This document shows positions 1 through 7,854 of a DNA stretch of 64,000 nt, piece after piece. Within the stretch, counting starts at the first letter, position 1. Every line of letters starts with the position of its first letter. A program made the translations under genes and the position numbers. Location: the NCBI GenBank assembly GCA_025454405.1, contig JALOON010000032.1, positions 1-64,000 of the forward strand, written 5' to 3'. The notes under the pieces were generated by a model. It was not told the DNA's origin. It saw nothing but the letters and a program-made list of their open reading frames with translations, and searched no databases. The stretch is from Oscillatoriaceae cyanobacterium Prado104 (GTDB lineage: Bacteria > Cyanobacteriota > Cyanobacteriia > Cyanobacteriales > Microcoleaceae).

Positions 1-228
1 CCGTCTGTCATCAGGGGTGTTGACAGCTTGCCAGCTTTCTCTGATGGCTCCGAATTGGTGAGGGTAGTGATTTTTGGCTCGAACTACGGGATTAAATATA
101 CAATCGGCTGGCTTTACGGGCTTAATTTCGCTCAAATTTCCGAATGGAGTTTCCCCATACCTGCGCCCGGTTCTGGTGAAATGATGAGCATAGTCACCAA
201 GCGGATTCCGCAAAATCGTGCTGTCTAA
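1..228 (+). CDS. C-terminal part of an unidentified protein, cut by window edge
   Basis: The frame is open from the first base of the window and ends with TAA at 226-228, so about 75 C-terminal residues of a longer gene are visible. They contain a fairly hydrophobic stretch (around SNYGIKYTIGWLYGLNF) and a segment SFPIPAPGSGEMM, which read like real protein rather than a shadow. I recognise no family. The gene converges on the leftward LysR gene with a gap of about 23 bases. The upstream sequence is needed for any functional call; it could also be a fortuitous open frame. Confidence 0.4.
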   Translation, partial: PSVIRGVDSLPAFSDGSELVRVVIFGSNYGIKYTIGWLYGLNFAQISEWSFPIPAPGSGEMMSIVTKRIPQNRAV

Positions 229-251
229 TCGCCAAATTTGCTGATAACTTT

Positions 252-1193
252 TTAGCAAGGCTGGCGATCGTTCAATTTGTATCGAGAACGATCGTCAAAG
301 GCTTTAGTAATGCCCGTTTGAAAGCGCTGTCGGTGTTTTAGTTTCAAAACAGGTTGAAGAATTTCCAAAGATCGATTCGATCTTGGTTTGCTATCTATAA
401 TTTTAATCGATCGCAGCACCGACAACAGCAATTCTTTTTTGACCATCAATTCAGGAATTGCCGCCGCACCGACACCGCTTTCTACCACAGCTTTTACCAT
501 TTCGCTGCTGTTCAAAACTAAAGTTACGTTTAATTCTTGGGGATTGATGCCCCAACTTTGCAAAGCTTGTTCAAATACTTGCTGAACTCCCGAACCAGGT
601 TCTCGCATTACCCAATCCGTTCGGACAATTTCTGTTAAATTAATTTCGCCGCGATCGAACCAAGGATGAGATTTGCCTACTACGATCCGCAACTGTTCTG
701 TCCCGACAACTTCTGCCTCTAGAGTGTTCTTTAAAGCAGCTTTAATTTCTCCCGTTACTATACCCAAATCGTAGATCCCAGTCGCCGTACCCGTACAAAT
801 TTCTTCCGCATTTGCCAGAGTGCAATTCACGCAAATACCGGGATACTTGCGTTTAAAATCGCTGATTTTTTGCGGCAACCAATAATTACCTACAGTGAGA
901 CTGCAACCCAAGTTTAAATCGCCCCGCTGCAAGTCGTTTAACTCTCGCAAACCTCTCTCAGTCAAAGCAACTTGGTTGAGAATTTTTTGCGTTTCAGCTT
1001 GCAGCAACTTCCCAGCTTCTGTGATTTCGATATGGCGGCCGATGCGGTGAAATAATTTTACTCCGTATTGCTCCTCTAAGTTTTGGATTGCTGCACTAAC
1101 AGCGGGTTGAGTAATGTAAAGTTCCTCCGCCGCGCGGCTGAAGTGCAGGTGTTCCGCTACAGCTAAAAAAACTCGCAGTTGGTCAAGTGTCAT
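252..1193 (-). CDS. LysR-family transcriptional regulator (CysL/CbbR-like)
   Basis: A LysR-type DNA-binding regulator of about 313 residues, normal for the family. Residues 1-60 form the winged helix-turn-helix (starts MTLDQLRVFLAVAEHLHFSR, with the typical AAEELYITQPAVS recognition region). Residues from about 90 are the periplasmic-binding-protein-like effector domain, beginning DLNLGCSLTVGNYWLP, which resembles CysL- and CbbR-type regulators. The open frame continues upstream to 1415, but that part only translates the 34-bp repeats at 1245-1412. I therefore start at the ATG at 1193 (an ATG at 1202 is the alternative). It is divergent from the APC permease at 1906; LysR regulators usually control a divergent neighbour and themselves. 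The effector is unknown; a role in sulfur or amino-acid uptake is inference from context. Confidence 0.85.
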   Translation of the reverse strand: MTLDQLRVFLAVAEHLHFSRAAEELYITQPAVSAAIQNLEEQYGVKLFHRIGRHIEITEAGKLLQAETQKILNQVALTERGLRELNDLQRGDLNLGCSLTVGNYWLPQKISDFKRKYPGICVNCTLANAEEICTGTATGIYDLGIVTGEIKAALKNTLEAEVVGTEQLRIVVGKSHPWFDRGEINLTEIVRTDWVMREPGSGVQQVFEQALQSWGINPQELNVTLVLNSSEMVKAVVESGVGAAAIPELMVKKELLLSVLRSIKIIDSKPRSNRSLEILQPVLKLKHRQRFQTGITKAFDDRSRYKLNDRQPC

Positions 1194-1244
1194 TCCGGGC
1201 ATTTCGATCGCGCTGATAACTAAAAGAAAGAGTTGAGAGTTTTT

Positions 1245-1412
1245 AGTGCGAGCGTCCCCGCTCGCGATCGTTGTTGGTAGTGCGAGCGTCCCCGCTCGCG
1301 ATCGTTGGTGGTAGTGCGAGCGTCCCCGCTCGCGATCGTAGGTGGTAGTGCGAGCGTCCCTGCTGGCGATCGTTGATGGTAGTGCGAGCGTCCCCGCTCG
1401 CGATCGTAGAAG
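1245..1412. repeat. Five tandem copies of a 34-bp palindromic repeat
   Basis: Units start at 1245, 1279, 1313, 1347 and 1381. Each contains GCGAGCGTCCCCGCTCGC, a 7-bp stem (GCGAGCG/CGCTCGC) with a 4-base loop, followed by GATCGT and a short TGGTGGTAG-like linker. The fourth copy has two substitutions that weaken the stem. Single or degenerate copies recur near 18396, 26470, 26506 and 50842, so this is a dispersed family expanded here. The unit length is not a multiple of three; the open frame across it continues the LysR frame by chance. Confidence 0.85.
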
Positions 1413-1523
1413 CATGGGAGTGTCCCCGCGTCCGCCCTGAGAATAAGTCCTAAAACTTAAACTTATTGCGGCTAAACCTTGACTTTTGATTTTTCATTTT
1501 TTATCGTTCCTGTTAGAAATCAC

Positions 1524-1674
1524 CAAAAAAGGACGGTTGACAACAGTTAATTTTATTTTTCCCCAATTGTCAAGACTTTGAGATTTCGCTCTTTCATTTT
1601 ACAAGCTGGAAACCCCAAAAAAAAGACGGTTGACAACCGTTGATTCAACTTTTCCTAGAGTATCGAGGCTTTGA
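1524..1674. promoter_or_regulatory. Duplicated dyad elements upstream of the APC permease
   Basis: Two imperfect direct repeats of about 60 bp (near 1523-1582 and 1615-1674) lie in the LysR/permease divergent region. Each carries a dyad: ACGGTTGACAACCGT at 1626-1640 is a perfect 15-bp palindrome with 7-base arms, and ACGGTTGACAACAGT at 1533-1547 has one mismatch. Two similarly built sites between divergent LysR and target genes suggest operators, possibly for this LysR. The rest of 1413-1905 is AT-rich and shows no gene. Confidence 0.45.
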
Positions 1675-1905
1675 GCTTGAAAAACCCGATCGCCTCACTA
1701 AATATGGGTAATTTTGTTAGGTTCCATTCGCTCGATCGCATCACTTGTATTTATAAATTTAATAAAAAAGAATATTTGATTGTACTGCTGAGGTGAACTA
1801 GAGTGATTGTCACGCACCTAGCATCAGGGCCCGAAGCTAAGGCAAAAACAATCATCTTAAGTCGATCGCCCAAAACTCGTTCGTCTACAACAAGGAGCTC
1901 GATAA

Positions 1906-3411
1906 ATGACTGCCACAGCGCAAAAAAATCAGAGTACCCACGGCTTAAAGCCTAACTGCCTCTCCTTCGGAGAAGTTTTAGCTCAATCCTTTGCCGTAAT
2001 TGCACCTACAACTATACCGGCATCAAATATAGGCTTAATTGTTGCTCTTGCGGGTAACGGAACTTGGCTGAGTTTTCTCATCGGCTTAATCGGCCTAATT
2101 TTTGTCAGCATCAACATCAACCAATTTGCCAGCAGATCCGCTTCACCCGGTTCTCTTTACTCCTACATTGTGAAAGGACTCGGACCGACTGCAGGTGTTA
2201 TTTGCGGCTGGAGTTTGGTACTCGCGTATTTATTTACTGCCATGTCAGTTTTGTGCGGTTTTGCCAACTTTAGCGGTACTTTAATCGGTCATTTGGGCAT
2301 CCATCCGTCGCCGATTTCACTGCTAGCGATCGGGGCTGGAATTGCTTGGTATGCAGGTTACAAAGATATCCAGCTTTCAGCGATGGCGATGCTGTGGATG
2401 GAGGCAATTTGCCTGTTACTGATTTCAATTCTAGGAATCGCGATCTGGGCGCACAAAGGTTTTGCTTTAGATATGTCGCAACTGACTTTGCAAGGCGTCA
2501 CTCCCGGCAATATAGCGACGGGACTCGTGTTAGTAATGTTTGGTTTCTCCGGTTTTGAAAGCGCTACATCTCTGGGCGACGAAGCGAAAAAACCTTTAAA
2601 AAACATTCCCAGGGCAGTCACGGGCAGCGCGATTCTGGCGGGCGTATTCTTCATTATGATGACCTACATTGAAGTGTTGGGTTTTAGCGGCACCGGACAC
2701 TCAATTACTAATTCTGAAGAACCACTAGGTTTTCTGTCGCAACAGCTAGGAATGGGTTGGCTGGGTGAATTAATTGCGATCGGCGCTTTATTGAGCTTCT
2801 TTGCTTGCGTTCTTGGCAGCATCAATCCGGCAGCTAGAGTATTCTTTATGATGGCGCGCCACGGTTTATTTCACTCTTCATTGGGCGCAGCGCATTCGTC
2901 TAACAGAACGCCTCACGTTGCAGTTACGATGTGCACGTTTCTCACATTTCTAATTCCCGCTGCGATGGCTTTGTTTCACATTAAACTGTTCGATTGCATG
3001 GGTTATTTAGGGGCAATTTGCAGCTACGGATTTTTAACAGTGTACGTTTTGATTTCGATCGCGGCCCCAGTTTACCTGCACAAAATTCGTAAATTGCGCC
3101 TGCGAGATGTAGTGTTTTCGGCGGTGGCGATCGCATTTATGATGATTCCGATCGCGGGCAGCGTTGGCATTCCCGGCAGCACGATGTTTCCACCTCCAGA
3201 AGCTCCTTACGATGCGTTTCCTTACTTGTTTTTGATGTACATAGTTGCCACTTGCGGTTGGTTTTTTTGGCAGCGGCGGCGCTCACCCGAACTTGTCGGT
3301 TCGATGCAGCAGGGTATTGATGCAATTCACGCCAATTTCGAGGCAGAAAATGGAATTTACGGCGGCGTGCGATTGAATCCAGTATCGATCGACAATAACA
3401 GATTTGATTAG
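1906..3411 (+). CDS. APC superfamily amino-acid permease
   Basis: A 501-residue inner-membrane transporter of the amino acid-polyamine-organocation superfamily. It has about twelve hydrophobic helices beginning near residue 20. The unwound TM1 region reads SFAVIAPTTIPASNIG and the TM2 region contains SASPGSLYSYI, both typical of APC permeases. The TM6 region reads MFGFSGFESATSLGDEAK, again typical. The ATG is preceded by AAGGAG at a suitable distance (1892-1897), which fixes the start. It is divergent from the LysR gene. Substrate cannot be read from sequence; amino acids or polyamines are the usual cargo, and uptake rather than efflux is inferred. The C-terminal 40 residues are hydrophilic and probably cytoplasmic. 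Confidence 0.88.
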   Translation: MTATAQKNQSTHGLKPNCLSFGEVLAQSFAVIAPTTIPASNIGLIVALAGNGTWLSFLIGLIGLIFVSININQFASRSASPGSLYSYIVKGLGPTAGVICGWSLVLAYLFTAMSVLCGFANFSGTLIGHLGIHPSPISLLAIGAGIAWYAGYKDIQLSAMAMLWMEAICLLLISILGIAIWAHKGFALDMSQLTLQGVTPGNIATGLVLVMFGFSGFESATSLGDEAKKPLKNIPRAVTGSAILAGVFFIMMTYIEVLGFSGTGHSITNSEEPLGFLSQQLGMGWLGELIAIGALLSFFACVLGSINPAARVFFMMARHGLFHSSLGAAHSSNRTPHVAVTMCTFLTFLIPAAMALFHIKLFDCMGYLGAICSYGFLTVYVLISIAAPVYLHKIRKLRLRDVVFSAVAIAFMMIPIAGSVGIPGSTMFPPPEAPYDAFPYLFLMYIVATCGWFFWQRRRSPELVGSMQQGIDAIHANFEAENGIYGGVRLNPVSIDNNRFD

Positions 3412-3480
3412 TTGCAGGTCGGGTGTTTGTAGATGTTAATTGAACCGCTAATACCGCCCGATCGCTGTGGAGATTAGTTC

Positions 3481-3532
3481 GTAGTGCGGACTTAAGTCCG
3501 CTCCGATGCAAGCGGACTTAAGTCCGCACTAC
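3481..3532. repeat. Perfect 22-bp-arm hairpin (GTAGTGCGGACTTAAGTCC family)
   Basis: Arms 3481-3502 and 3511-3532 are perfect inverted repeats around an 8-base loop, and each arm also contains the palindrome GCGGACTTAAGTCCGC. It sits in the 144-base gap between the permease and the first CadD-like gene and could end transcription, but no T-run follows. Relatives occur at 46714-46738, 46860-46880 and 52439-52489. Confidence 0.85.
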
Positions 3533-3555
3533 AAACCATTTAATGAGTAACAAAA

Positions 3556-4260
3556 ATGAACGAATTAGTAACAGCAATTCCCACGGCAATAACAGCTTTT
3601 ACGGCTACGAACCTTGACGATATTCTGATTCTGCTGCTGTTTTTCTCGCAAGTAAATGCAGCATTCAGACGCAGGCACATTGTAGCGGGTCAATATCTCG
3701 GCTTTGCGGCGCTAGTTTTTGCCAGCCTTCCCGGATTTTTCGGCCGCTTAATCTTTCCGCCAGATTGGATTGGAATGCTGGGTTTGCTACCAATTGCGAT
3801 CGGGCTGAGTCGCTGGCTGAATCCAGATACTGACGGTGAAGAAGCGGAGGCAGAATTAGGACAATCTGAGAGTTCTTTTTTGAGCAATTTTCTGTCTCCT
3901 CAAACTTACAGCGTAGCAGCGGTGACGGTGGCAAATGGCGGTGACAATATCGGGATCTACGTGCCGCTGTTTGCTAGCAATACTTTAGAAAGTCTGGCGG
4001 TGATTCTCGGCGTATTCTTCACGATGGTAGGCGTTTGGTGCTATGCTGCTTATCGGTTAATTCAGATGAAGGCGATCGCGGATACTTTGACTCGCTACGG
4101 CGATCGGCTTGTGCCTTTTGTGTTGATTGGATTGGGAATTGTGATTCTGGTGAAAAGCGGCACATTCGCAAGTCCAACTTTAAGTATAATATCTTTAGTT
4201 GGTTGCGGTTTGAGTTTGATAACTCTGAGCAGAAATAACGCCAGCGAACCGGAAATTTAA
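3556..4260 (+). CDS. CadD-like cadmium/cation resistance transporter, copy 1
   Basis: A 234-residue membrane protein of the Cad resistance transporter family, named for plasmid CadD of staphylococci. Family signatures are seen: TATNLDDILILLLFFSQVN near residue 14 with a conserved Asp pair inside a helix, and VTVANGGDNIGIYVPLF in the second half. About five to six membrane segments are expected, with a hydrophilic charged loop near residues 95-115. The next gene is a paralogue 20 bases downstream. Together with the secreted protein after it they look like one transcription unit. Real substrates in cyanobacteria are not established; metal efflux is the family inference. Confidence 0.82.
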   Translation: MNELVTAIPTAITAFTATNLDDILILLLFFSQVNAAFRRRHIVAGQYLGFAALVFASLPGFFGRLIFPPDWIGMLGLLPIAIGLSRWLNPDTDGEEAEAELGQSESSFLSNFLSPQTYSVAAVTVANGGDNIGIYVPLFASNTLESLAVILGVFFTMVGVWCYAAYRLIQMKAIADTLTRYGDRLVPFVLIGLGIVILVKSGTFASPTLSIISLVGCGLSLITLSRNNASEPEI

Positions 4261-4280
4261 GAAAGTTCAAGGAACAGCAC

Positions 4281-4973
4281 ATGAGTTGGTTTGCAGCAGC
4301 GATTATTGCCGGGATTACATCTTTTGTCGCAACCAATATCGACGATCTAGTGATTTCCACGCTGTTCTTTGCCCAGGTAAACGATACTTTCCGACCCCGG
4401 CACATCTTTATCGGTAAGTACCTCGGATTTGCAGCCCTCGTCGCAGCCAGTTTGCCCGGTTTTTTTGGCGGCTTAATCGTACCGCAATCTATTATCGGTT
4501 TGCTGGGCTTGGTTCCGATCGCGATCGGCATCATTCATTTAGTAAGAAGAGACAATGATGGCAATGAAGTACAAGCTGTATCGAATGAATATAACCGGGA
4601 ATCTAGTTCGCTGGCATCAAAAATTGCCAACATTTTCCACCCCCAAACTTTGAATGTGGCTGCTGTTACTGTAGCCAATGGGGGAGACAACATCGGCATT
4701 TATTTACCTCTGTTTGCCAGCAGCAATTTGCCGAGTTTAGTGGTAATTTTGACAGTATTTTTTGTGATGGTAGGTGTTTGGACTTATGCCGCTTACTACT
4801 TCACTCGCCACCGGGCGATCGAACGGATTTTGACTCGCTATACCAAGGCAGTTGTCCCTTTTATCTTGATTGGTTTGGGAATATTTATTCTGTTCGACAG
4901 CGGTACGTATCGCCTCATCCCAGGATTTTTTGCTTCAATCTTGAAAATGCCAGCAGCCCCCACAATCGCCTAG
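4281..4973 (+). CDS. CadD-like cadmium/cation resistance transporter, copy 2
   Basis: A 230-residue paralogue of the preceding gene, with the same signatures: VATNIDDLVISTLFFAQVN near residue 13 and VTVANGGDNIGIYLPLF in the second half. The two copies are alike along their full length, so a tandem duplication is likely, but they have diverged enough for distinct substrates or for heterodimer formation. AAGGA lies ahead of the ATG at 4281. The gap to the first copy is 20 bases and to the secreted-protein gene 22 bases, consistent with a three-gene operon. Metal export is a family-based inference. Confidence 0.82.
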   Translation: MSWFAAAIIAGITSFVATNIDDLVISTLFFAQVNDTFRPRHIFIGKYLGFAALVAASLPGFFGGLIVPQSIIGLLGLVPIAIGIIHLVRRDNDGNEVQAVSNEYNRESSSLASKIANIFHPQTLNVAAVTVANGGDNIGIYLPLFASSNLPSLVVILTVFFVMVGVWTYAAYYFTRHRAIERILTRYTKAVVPFILIGLGIFILFDSGTYRLIPGFFASILKMPAAPTIA

Positions 4974-4995
4974 AAAATGACAAAGGAGAAAACCC

Positions 4996-5661
4996 ATGAA
5001 ATTCTTGAAAATTGTGTTAGTTACTTTAGCGATCGCGCTCAATTTGTTGTTAGTTCCCGCCGCTTGGGCGAGTTCAGACAAACCCAAATATACCAGCAAT
5101 CCCGACTACATCGAAGTGACTGAAACTCTCACCGCGCTGTTAGCGGCGAAAAACTCGCCCTCGCCCGAACAAAATGAAACTTACACCCCAGAGGAACTCC
5201 AGCAAAAAATCTCTCAATTGGAGTTTCTTAAGTATAGTTTAGAAACTGGCAAAACCTGGGGTCAGTGCCGCAACGACACGGGAAAAACTCTGGCTGTTTA
5301 CGGCCCGAAAGCCAAAAAGTCTGTTTCTGAATACGATAATGCTCTTTACTTTCTAGAGGCAGGTCAAACAACAAAAGACAAATGGGATTGTGACGGATTT
5401 TATCTGCCTAGCGATCTCAAAGCAACAGATTTAAGCGCGATCGATAAAGCCGCACAAGCATTAACGGGCAGTGTAGCTGTTAAGATAGTTGACGGAACGC
5501 AATTAGTAGCGACAGCTAATCCCGAAACGACGGCTGTTGAATTCAATGTTCCTACTGCTAAAGCGTTTAAACCTGGGGAAGTTAATTGGTTTGTTCCCGA
5601 CGTGTCACAGGCGTACATAGATACGCAACTTCCCAACGCACCTACTAAGCAAAACGATTAA
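4996..5661 (+). CDS. Secreted protein of unknown function with two cysteines
   Basis: 221 residues. Residues 1-25 form a signal peptide (basic MKFLKI start, hydrophobic LVTLAIALNLLLVPAA core, cleavage after AWA). The mature part is soluble and hydrophilic, with a helical, charged stretch near residues 60-85 and two cysteines in WGQCRND and KWDCDGF that could form a disulfide in the periplasm. I recognise no family. AAAGGAG precedes the ATG. It closes the apparent operon with the two CadD-like transporters, so a periplasmic partner in metal handling is possible, but this is context only. Confidence 0.7.
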   Translation: MKFLKIVLVTLAIALNLLLVPAAWASSDKPKYTSNPDYIEVTETLTALLAAKNSPSPEQNETYTPEELQQKISQLEFLKYSLETGKTWGQCRNDTGKTLAVYGPKAKKSVSEYDNALYFLEAGQTTKDKWDCDGFYLPSDLKATDLSAIDKAAQALTGSVAVKIVDGTQLVATANPETTAVEFNVPTAKAFKPGEVNWFVPDVSQAYIDTQLPNAPTKQND

Positions 5662-5676
5662 TTTTAGCGAATGTCT

Positions 5677-5697
5677 GCCGGGGGATCTATCCCCGGC
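5677..5697 (+). terminator. Possible terminator hairpin after the CadD-like operon
   Basis: GCCGGGG and CCCCGGC form a 7-bp stem around a 7-base loop, 16 bases after the stop codon of the secreted-protein gene. There is no immediate T-run, so intrinsic termination is uncertain; it may instead separate this operon from the DUF202 gene. Confidence 0.4.
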
Positions 5698-5746
5698 TGC
5701 CAGGAAAGATCGATCGTTTTATTCACTTTGGTACTTAAAATTAAGA

Positions 5747-6181
5747 GTGAAATTGATGCTATTAGGATTTATTAAATCGACTCAAGCAAATGCGCCAAAA
5801 GCCAAACGGCTAAATCCATCCCGAGTGCGCGATCATTTAGCAAACGAACGCACTTATTTAGCATGGATGCGAACGGCAATCTCTCTTATGGGTTTCGGCG
5901 TTGTCATCGTTCGCTTGCGGGCTTTTCATCCGCCTTTGCTACCGAATCCGGGTAATGGTTGGAAATTAGGTTTGTTATTTGCGGCGGTAGGTTTGCTGGC
6001 GGTGTTAGTTTCAACTAAACACTATTTTACTGTCCGCGACGATATCGATTACGATAATTACGAACCTACCGATCGGTGGGTACTTGTTTTTAGTTTGGCG
6101 ATCGCACTTCTAGGCGCTGGAGTAATTTATTTTATCTTTTCAGTTCCTACCAATCAAATTGATTTGATGGTGCCTGAATAA
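5747..6181 (+). CDS. DUF202 family membrane protein, copy 1
   Basis: 144 residues with the DUF202 (YidH-like) signature: NERTYLAWMRTAISLMGFG near residue 33 followed by IVRLR, then two further membrane helices (about 68-88 and 110-134). The family consists of small three-helix inner-membrane proteins of unknown function; related domains occur at the C-terminus of fungal VTC proteins. The first possible start is GTG at 5747, with ATG at 5756 as alternative. A paralogue follows at 6495 after a repeat cluster, so this is a duplicated gene pair. Confidence 0.8.
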   Translation: MKLMLLGFIKSTQANAPKAKRLNPSRVRDHLANERTYLAWMRTAISLMGFGVVIVRLRAFHPPLLPNPGNGWKLGLLFAAVGLLAVLVSTKHYFTVRDDIDYDNYEPTDRWVLVFSLAIALLGAGVIYFIFSVPTNQIDLMVPE

Positions 6182-6189
6182 TTGTTTCA

Positions 6190-6437
6190 GAAAGATCCCC
6201 CCCAGCCCCCCTTAAGAAGGGGGGAGCAAGAGCATCAAAATCCCCCCTTAAGATCCCCCCAGCCTCCCTTAAGAAGGGGGGAGCAAGAGCATCAAAGCCC
6301 CCCCTTTTTAAGGGGGATCTAGAGCATCAAAGTCTCCCTTCTTAAGGGGAGAGCAAGAGCATAAAAGTCCCCCTTCTTAAGGGGGGAGCAAGAGCATCAA
6401 AGTCCCCCTTCTTAAGGGGGATTTAGGGGGATCTAAA
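6190..6437. repeat. Cluster of CCCCCTTCTTAAGGGGG palindromic repeats
   Basis: About six units of roughly 36-40 bp, each a hairpin of the form CCCCCTTCTTAAGGGGG joined by linkers close to AGCAAGAGCATCAAA. They fill the space between the two DUF202 genes. A degenerate relative lies at about 24448-24535. The stacked hairpins probably block read-through between the two genes. Confidence 0.85.
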
Positions 6438-6494
6438 TCTGAAAAAGTAGTTGAAAAACACGCCCCAGCGATTCAAACTGATGCCTTCAAACTA

Positions 6495-6896
6495 ATGACA
6501 GCAAACGAAGAAAAACGCAAGCAGCAATATCTATCTAGGGCGATCGACCGCTCGGCTAACGAACGCACTTTCTTAGCATGGATGCGGGCCGCGATCGCCC
6601 TGATGGGTTTTGGCGTTGTCACTGTCCGCCTGCGCGTTTTGCAGCTACCAGTTCAGTACCGTCAAGCGATCGGATGGAAATTGGGTCTGATCTTCTGTCT
6701 GGTAGGCTTGGCAACAGTATTAATCTCAACCTGCCACTATTTCGCTGTCAAGTGGCGGATTGACGACAATGCCTACGAACCGCCAGACGGCATGGTGTGG
6801 TTTTTCAGTTGTGCCGTTGCCCTTTTGGGAATTGGCGTAATTTATTCGATTTTGGCATCAGCTTTGAGTTCAACTAGCGCGTTCATCCCCGATTGA
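6495..6896 (+). CDS. DUF202 family membrane protein, copy 2
   Basis: 133 residues, paralogous to the gene at 5747. It has NERTFLAWMRAAIALMGFG near residue 24, then VRLRVLQLP, then membrane helices near residues 57-77 and 99-120. The N-terminal 20 residues are basic and cytoplasmic. Function is unknown for the family. The pair of DUF202 genes is separated only by the palindromic repeat cluster, which suggests a tandem duplication later invaded by repeats. Confidence 0.8.
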   Translation: MTANEEKRKQQYLSRAIDRSANERTFLAWMRAAIALMGFGVVTVRLRVLQLPVQYRQAIGWKLGLIFCLVGLATVLISTCHYFAVKWRIDDNAYEPPDGMVWFFSCAVALLGIGVIYSILASALSSTSAFIPD

Positions 6897-6960
6897 CCTC
6901 TGTCTCGCCTCACAAGACAAACTAGGTCGATCGACTGATTGAAATTTTTTTGTCGATCGA

Positions 6961-6974
6961 GTAAACTACGGTAA
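6961..6974 (+). promoter_or_regulatory. Putative sulfur-regulon box (GTAAACTACGGTAA)
   Basis: GTAAACTACGGTAA stands 25 bases ahead of the likely GTG start of the membrane protein at 7000. The equivalent element ATAAACTATGGCAA is 26 bases ahead of the paralogue at 23874. Related sequences in the same orientation relative to their genes lie upstream of the rhodanese, cysE and cysA. A shared operator is inferred; the protein that binds it is unknown. Confidence 0.5.
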
Positions 6975-6999
6975 GTTGATCGAGTTACTAGATATTACC

Positions 7000-7512
7000 G
7001 TGGAAAACTCCAAAAAATTCAGTGAAGAGTGCCAGATTGCAGCAGGACCAGCCCCCGATCGCTTCCCAGAAGCTAGGCGATACGGCTTCAAGACAATTTG
7101 GTTAAAAAAAGCCAGAGGCGGGTTGCTTTTCGCAATTGGATATTTGCTATCACCGCTGTGTTGGTGGAACGACATATTTTTCAACCTGCCAATTGCCTAT
7201 GCCTTTGGGTATACGTGCAGTTGGCTTTCCCCAGATTTACTGTTTCCCGGTTCGATCGTCGGTTACTGGCTTTCTAATATTGCGGGAATTCTGTTGATGC
7301 AGCTAGGAACTTTAGATGTTATTGCCGACAAACCGCAGGAAAAAAACCTCAAAAAAGAGTTGTTGGCGGGTTTGGTGTCCTCAACCGCTTTCACGATTAT
7401 CGTTGTAGCATTGATTCATTTTAATGTTCTCGATACTCCCGACTTATTTGCTGGCAAGGAGTCGGTTAGCCTGAACTCTATTTTACCGATGGCGATCGTC
7501 GCGATCGAGTAA
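7000..7512 (+). CDS. Unknown multi-spanning membrane protein, copy 1
   Basis: About 170 residues, with no family I can name. A hydrophilic N-terminal 40 residues is followed by a membrane part containing GYLLSPLCWWNDIFFNLP, then PGSIVGYWLSNIAGILLMQ and a last hydrophobic stretch SSTAFTIIVVALIHF: about four helices. The protein at 23874 is a close paralogue along its whole length. The open frame extends to a TTG at 6976, but the paralogue starts with GTG at the equivalent place, so GTG at 7000 is preferred. The two copies bracket the sulfur region and share an upstream box with cysA, cysE and the rhodanese, which suggests expression under sulfur control. Confidence 0.65.
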   Translation: MENSKKFSEECQIAAGPAPDRFPEARRYGFKTIWLKKARGGLLFAIGYLLSPLCWWNDIFFNLPIAYAFGYTCSWLSPDLLFPGSIVGYWLSNIAGILLMQLGTLDVIADKPQEKNLKKELLAGLVSSTAFTIIVVALIHFNVLDTPDLFAGKESVSLNSILPMAIVAIE

Positions 7513-7854
7513 AAATTAGCAGGCCCAAAGCAGAAGAGCGATCGAATCGATAAATTCAGGTTGATTATCAGTAACGCAGGTATATATAAGGGCGATCGGG
7601 GAGCATTTATACAGTTAATTTAGGACTGTGAATTTAGGACGGTGCATTCAATCTACAAAATCTATTTGCAGTCCTAAAAATTACCTAATTATTAAATCGG
7701 TAAAGGTGCGAAATATCAACCTTTACAAGGATGCTATTGGCAAAAATCACAAGCCAGTAACATTTGACCTGTGTTTTTGCTGTGTTTTAGCTGCTGTAAA
7801 AGTTATCGAAACGTCGAGTTTCTGCGCTTTAACGCACAGTTTCGGACGGAATGT
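7513..7854. other. Intergenic region before the TauE/SafE gene
   Basis: About 340 bases without a convincing gene. A short frame from 7628 that ends at 7858 has poor protein character and no ribosome site. ATTAAATCGGTAAAGG near 7691-7706 is a weak, gapped match to the sulfur box. GGACGGA at 7844-7850 is a plausible ribosome binding site for the ATG at 7855. Confidence 0.4.

Noticed and set aside
1245..1412. CRISPR array, or an N-terminal domain of the LysR protein
   Set aside because: 34-bp units are contiguous without spacers; the encoded residues are only translated repeats and the helix-turn-helix begins at the ATG at 1193.
1801..1890. Riboswitch in the APC permease leader
   Set aside because: The GC-rich CAGGGCCCGAAGCTAAGGC stretch was compared with remembered guanidine, glutamine and SAM motifs and did not match; a covariance search would be needed.
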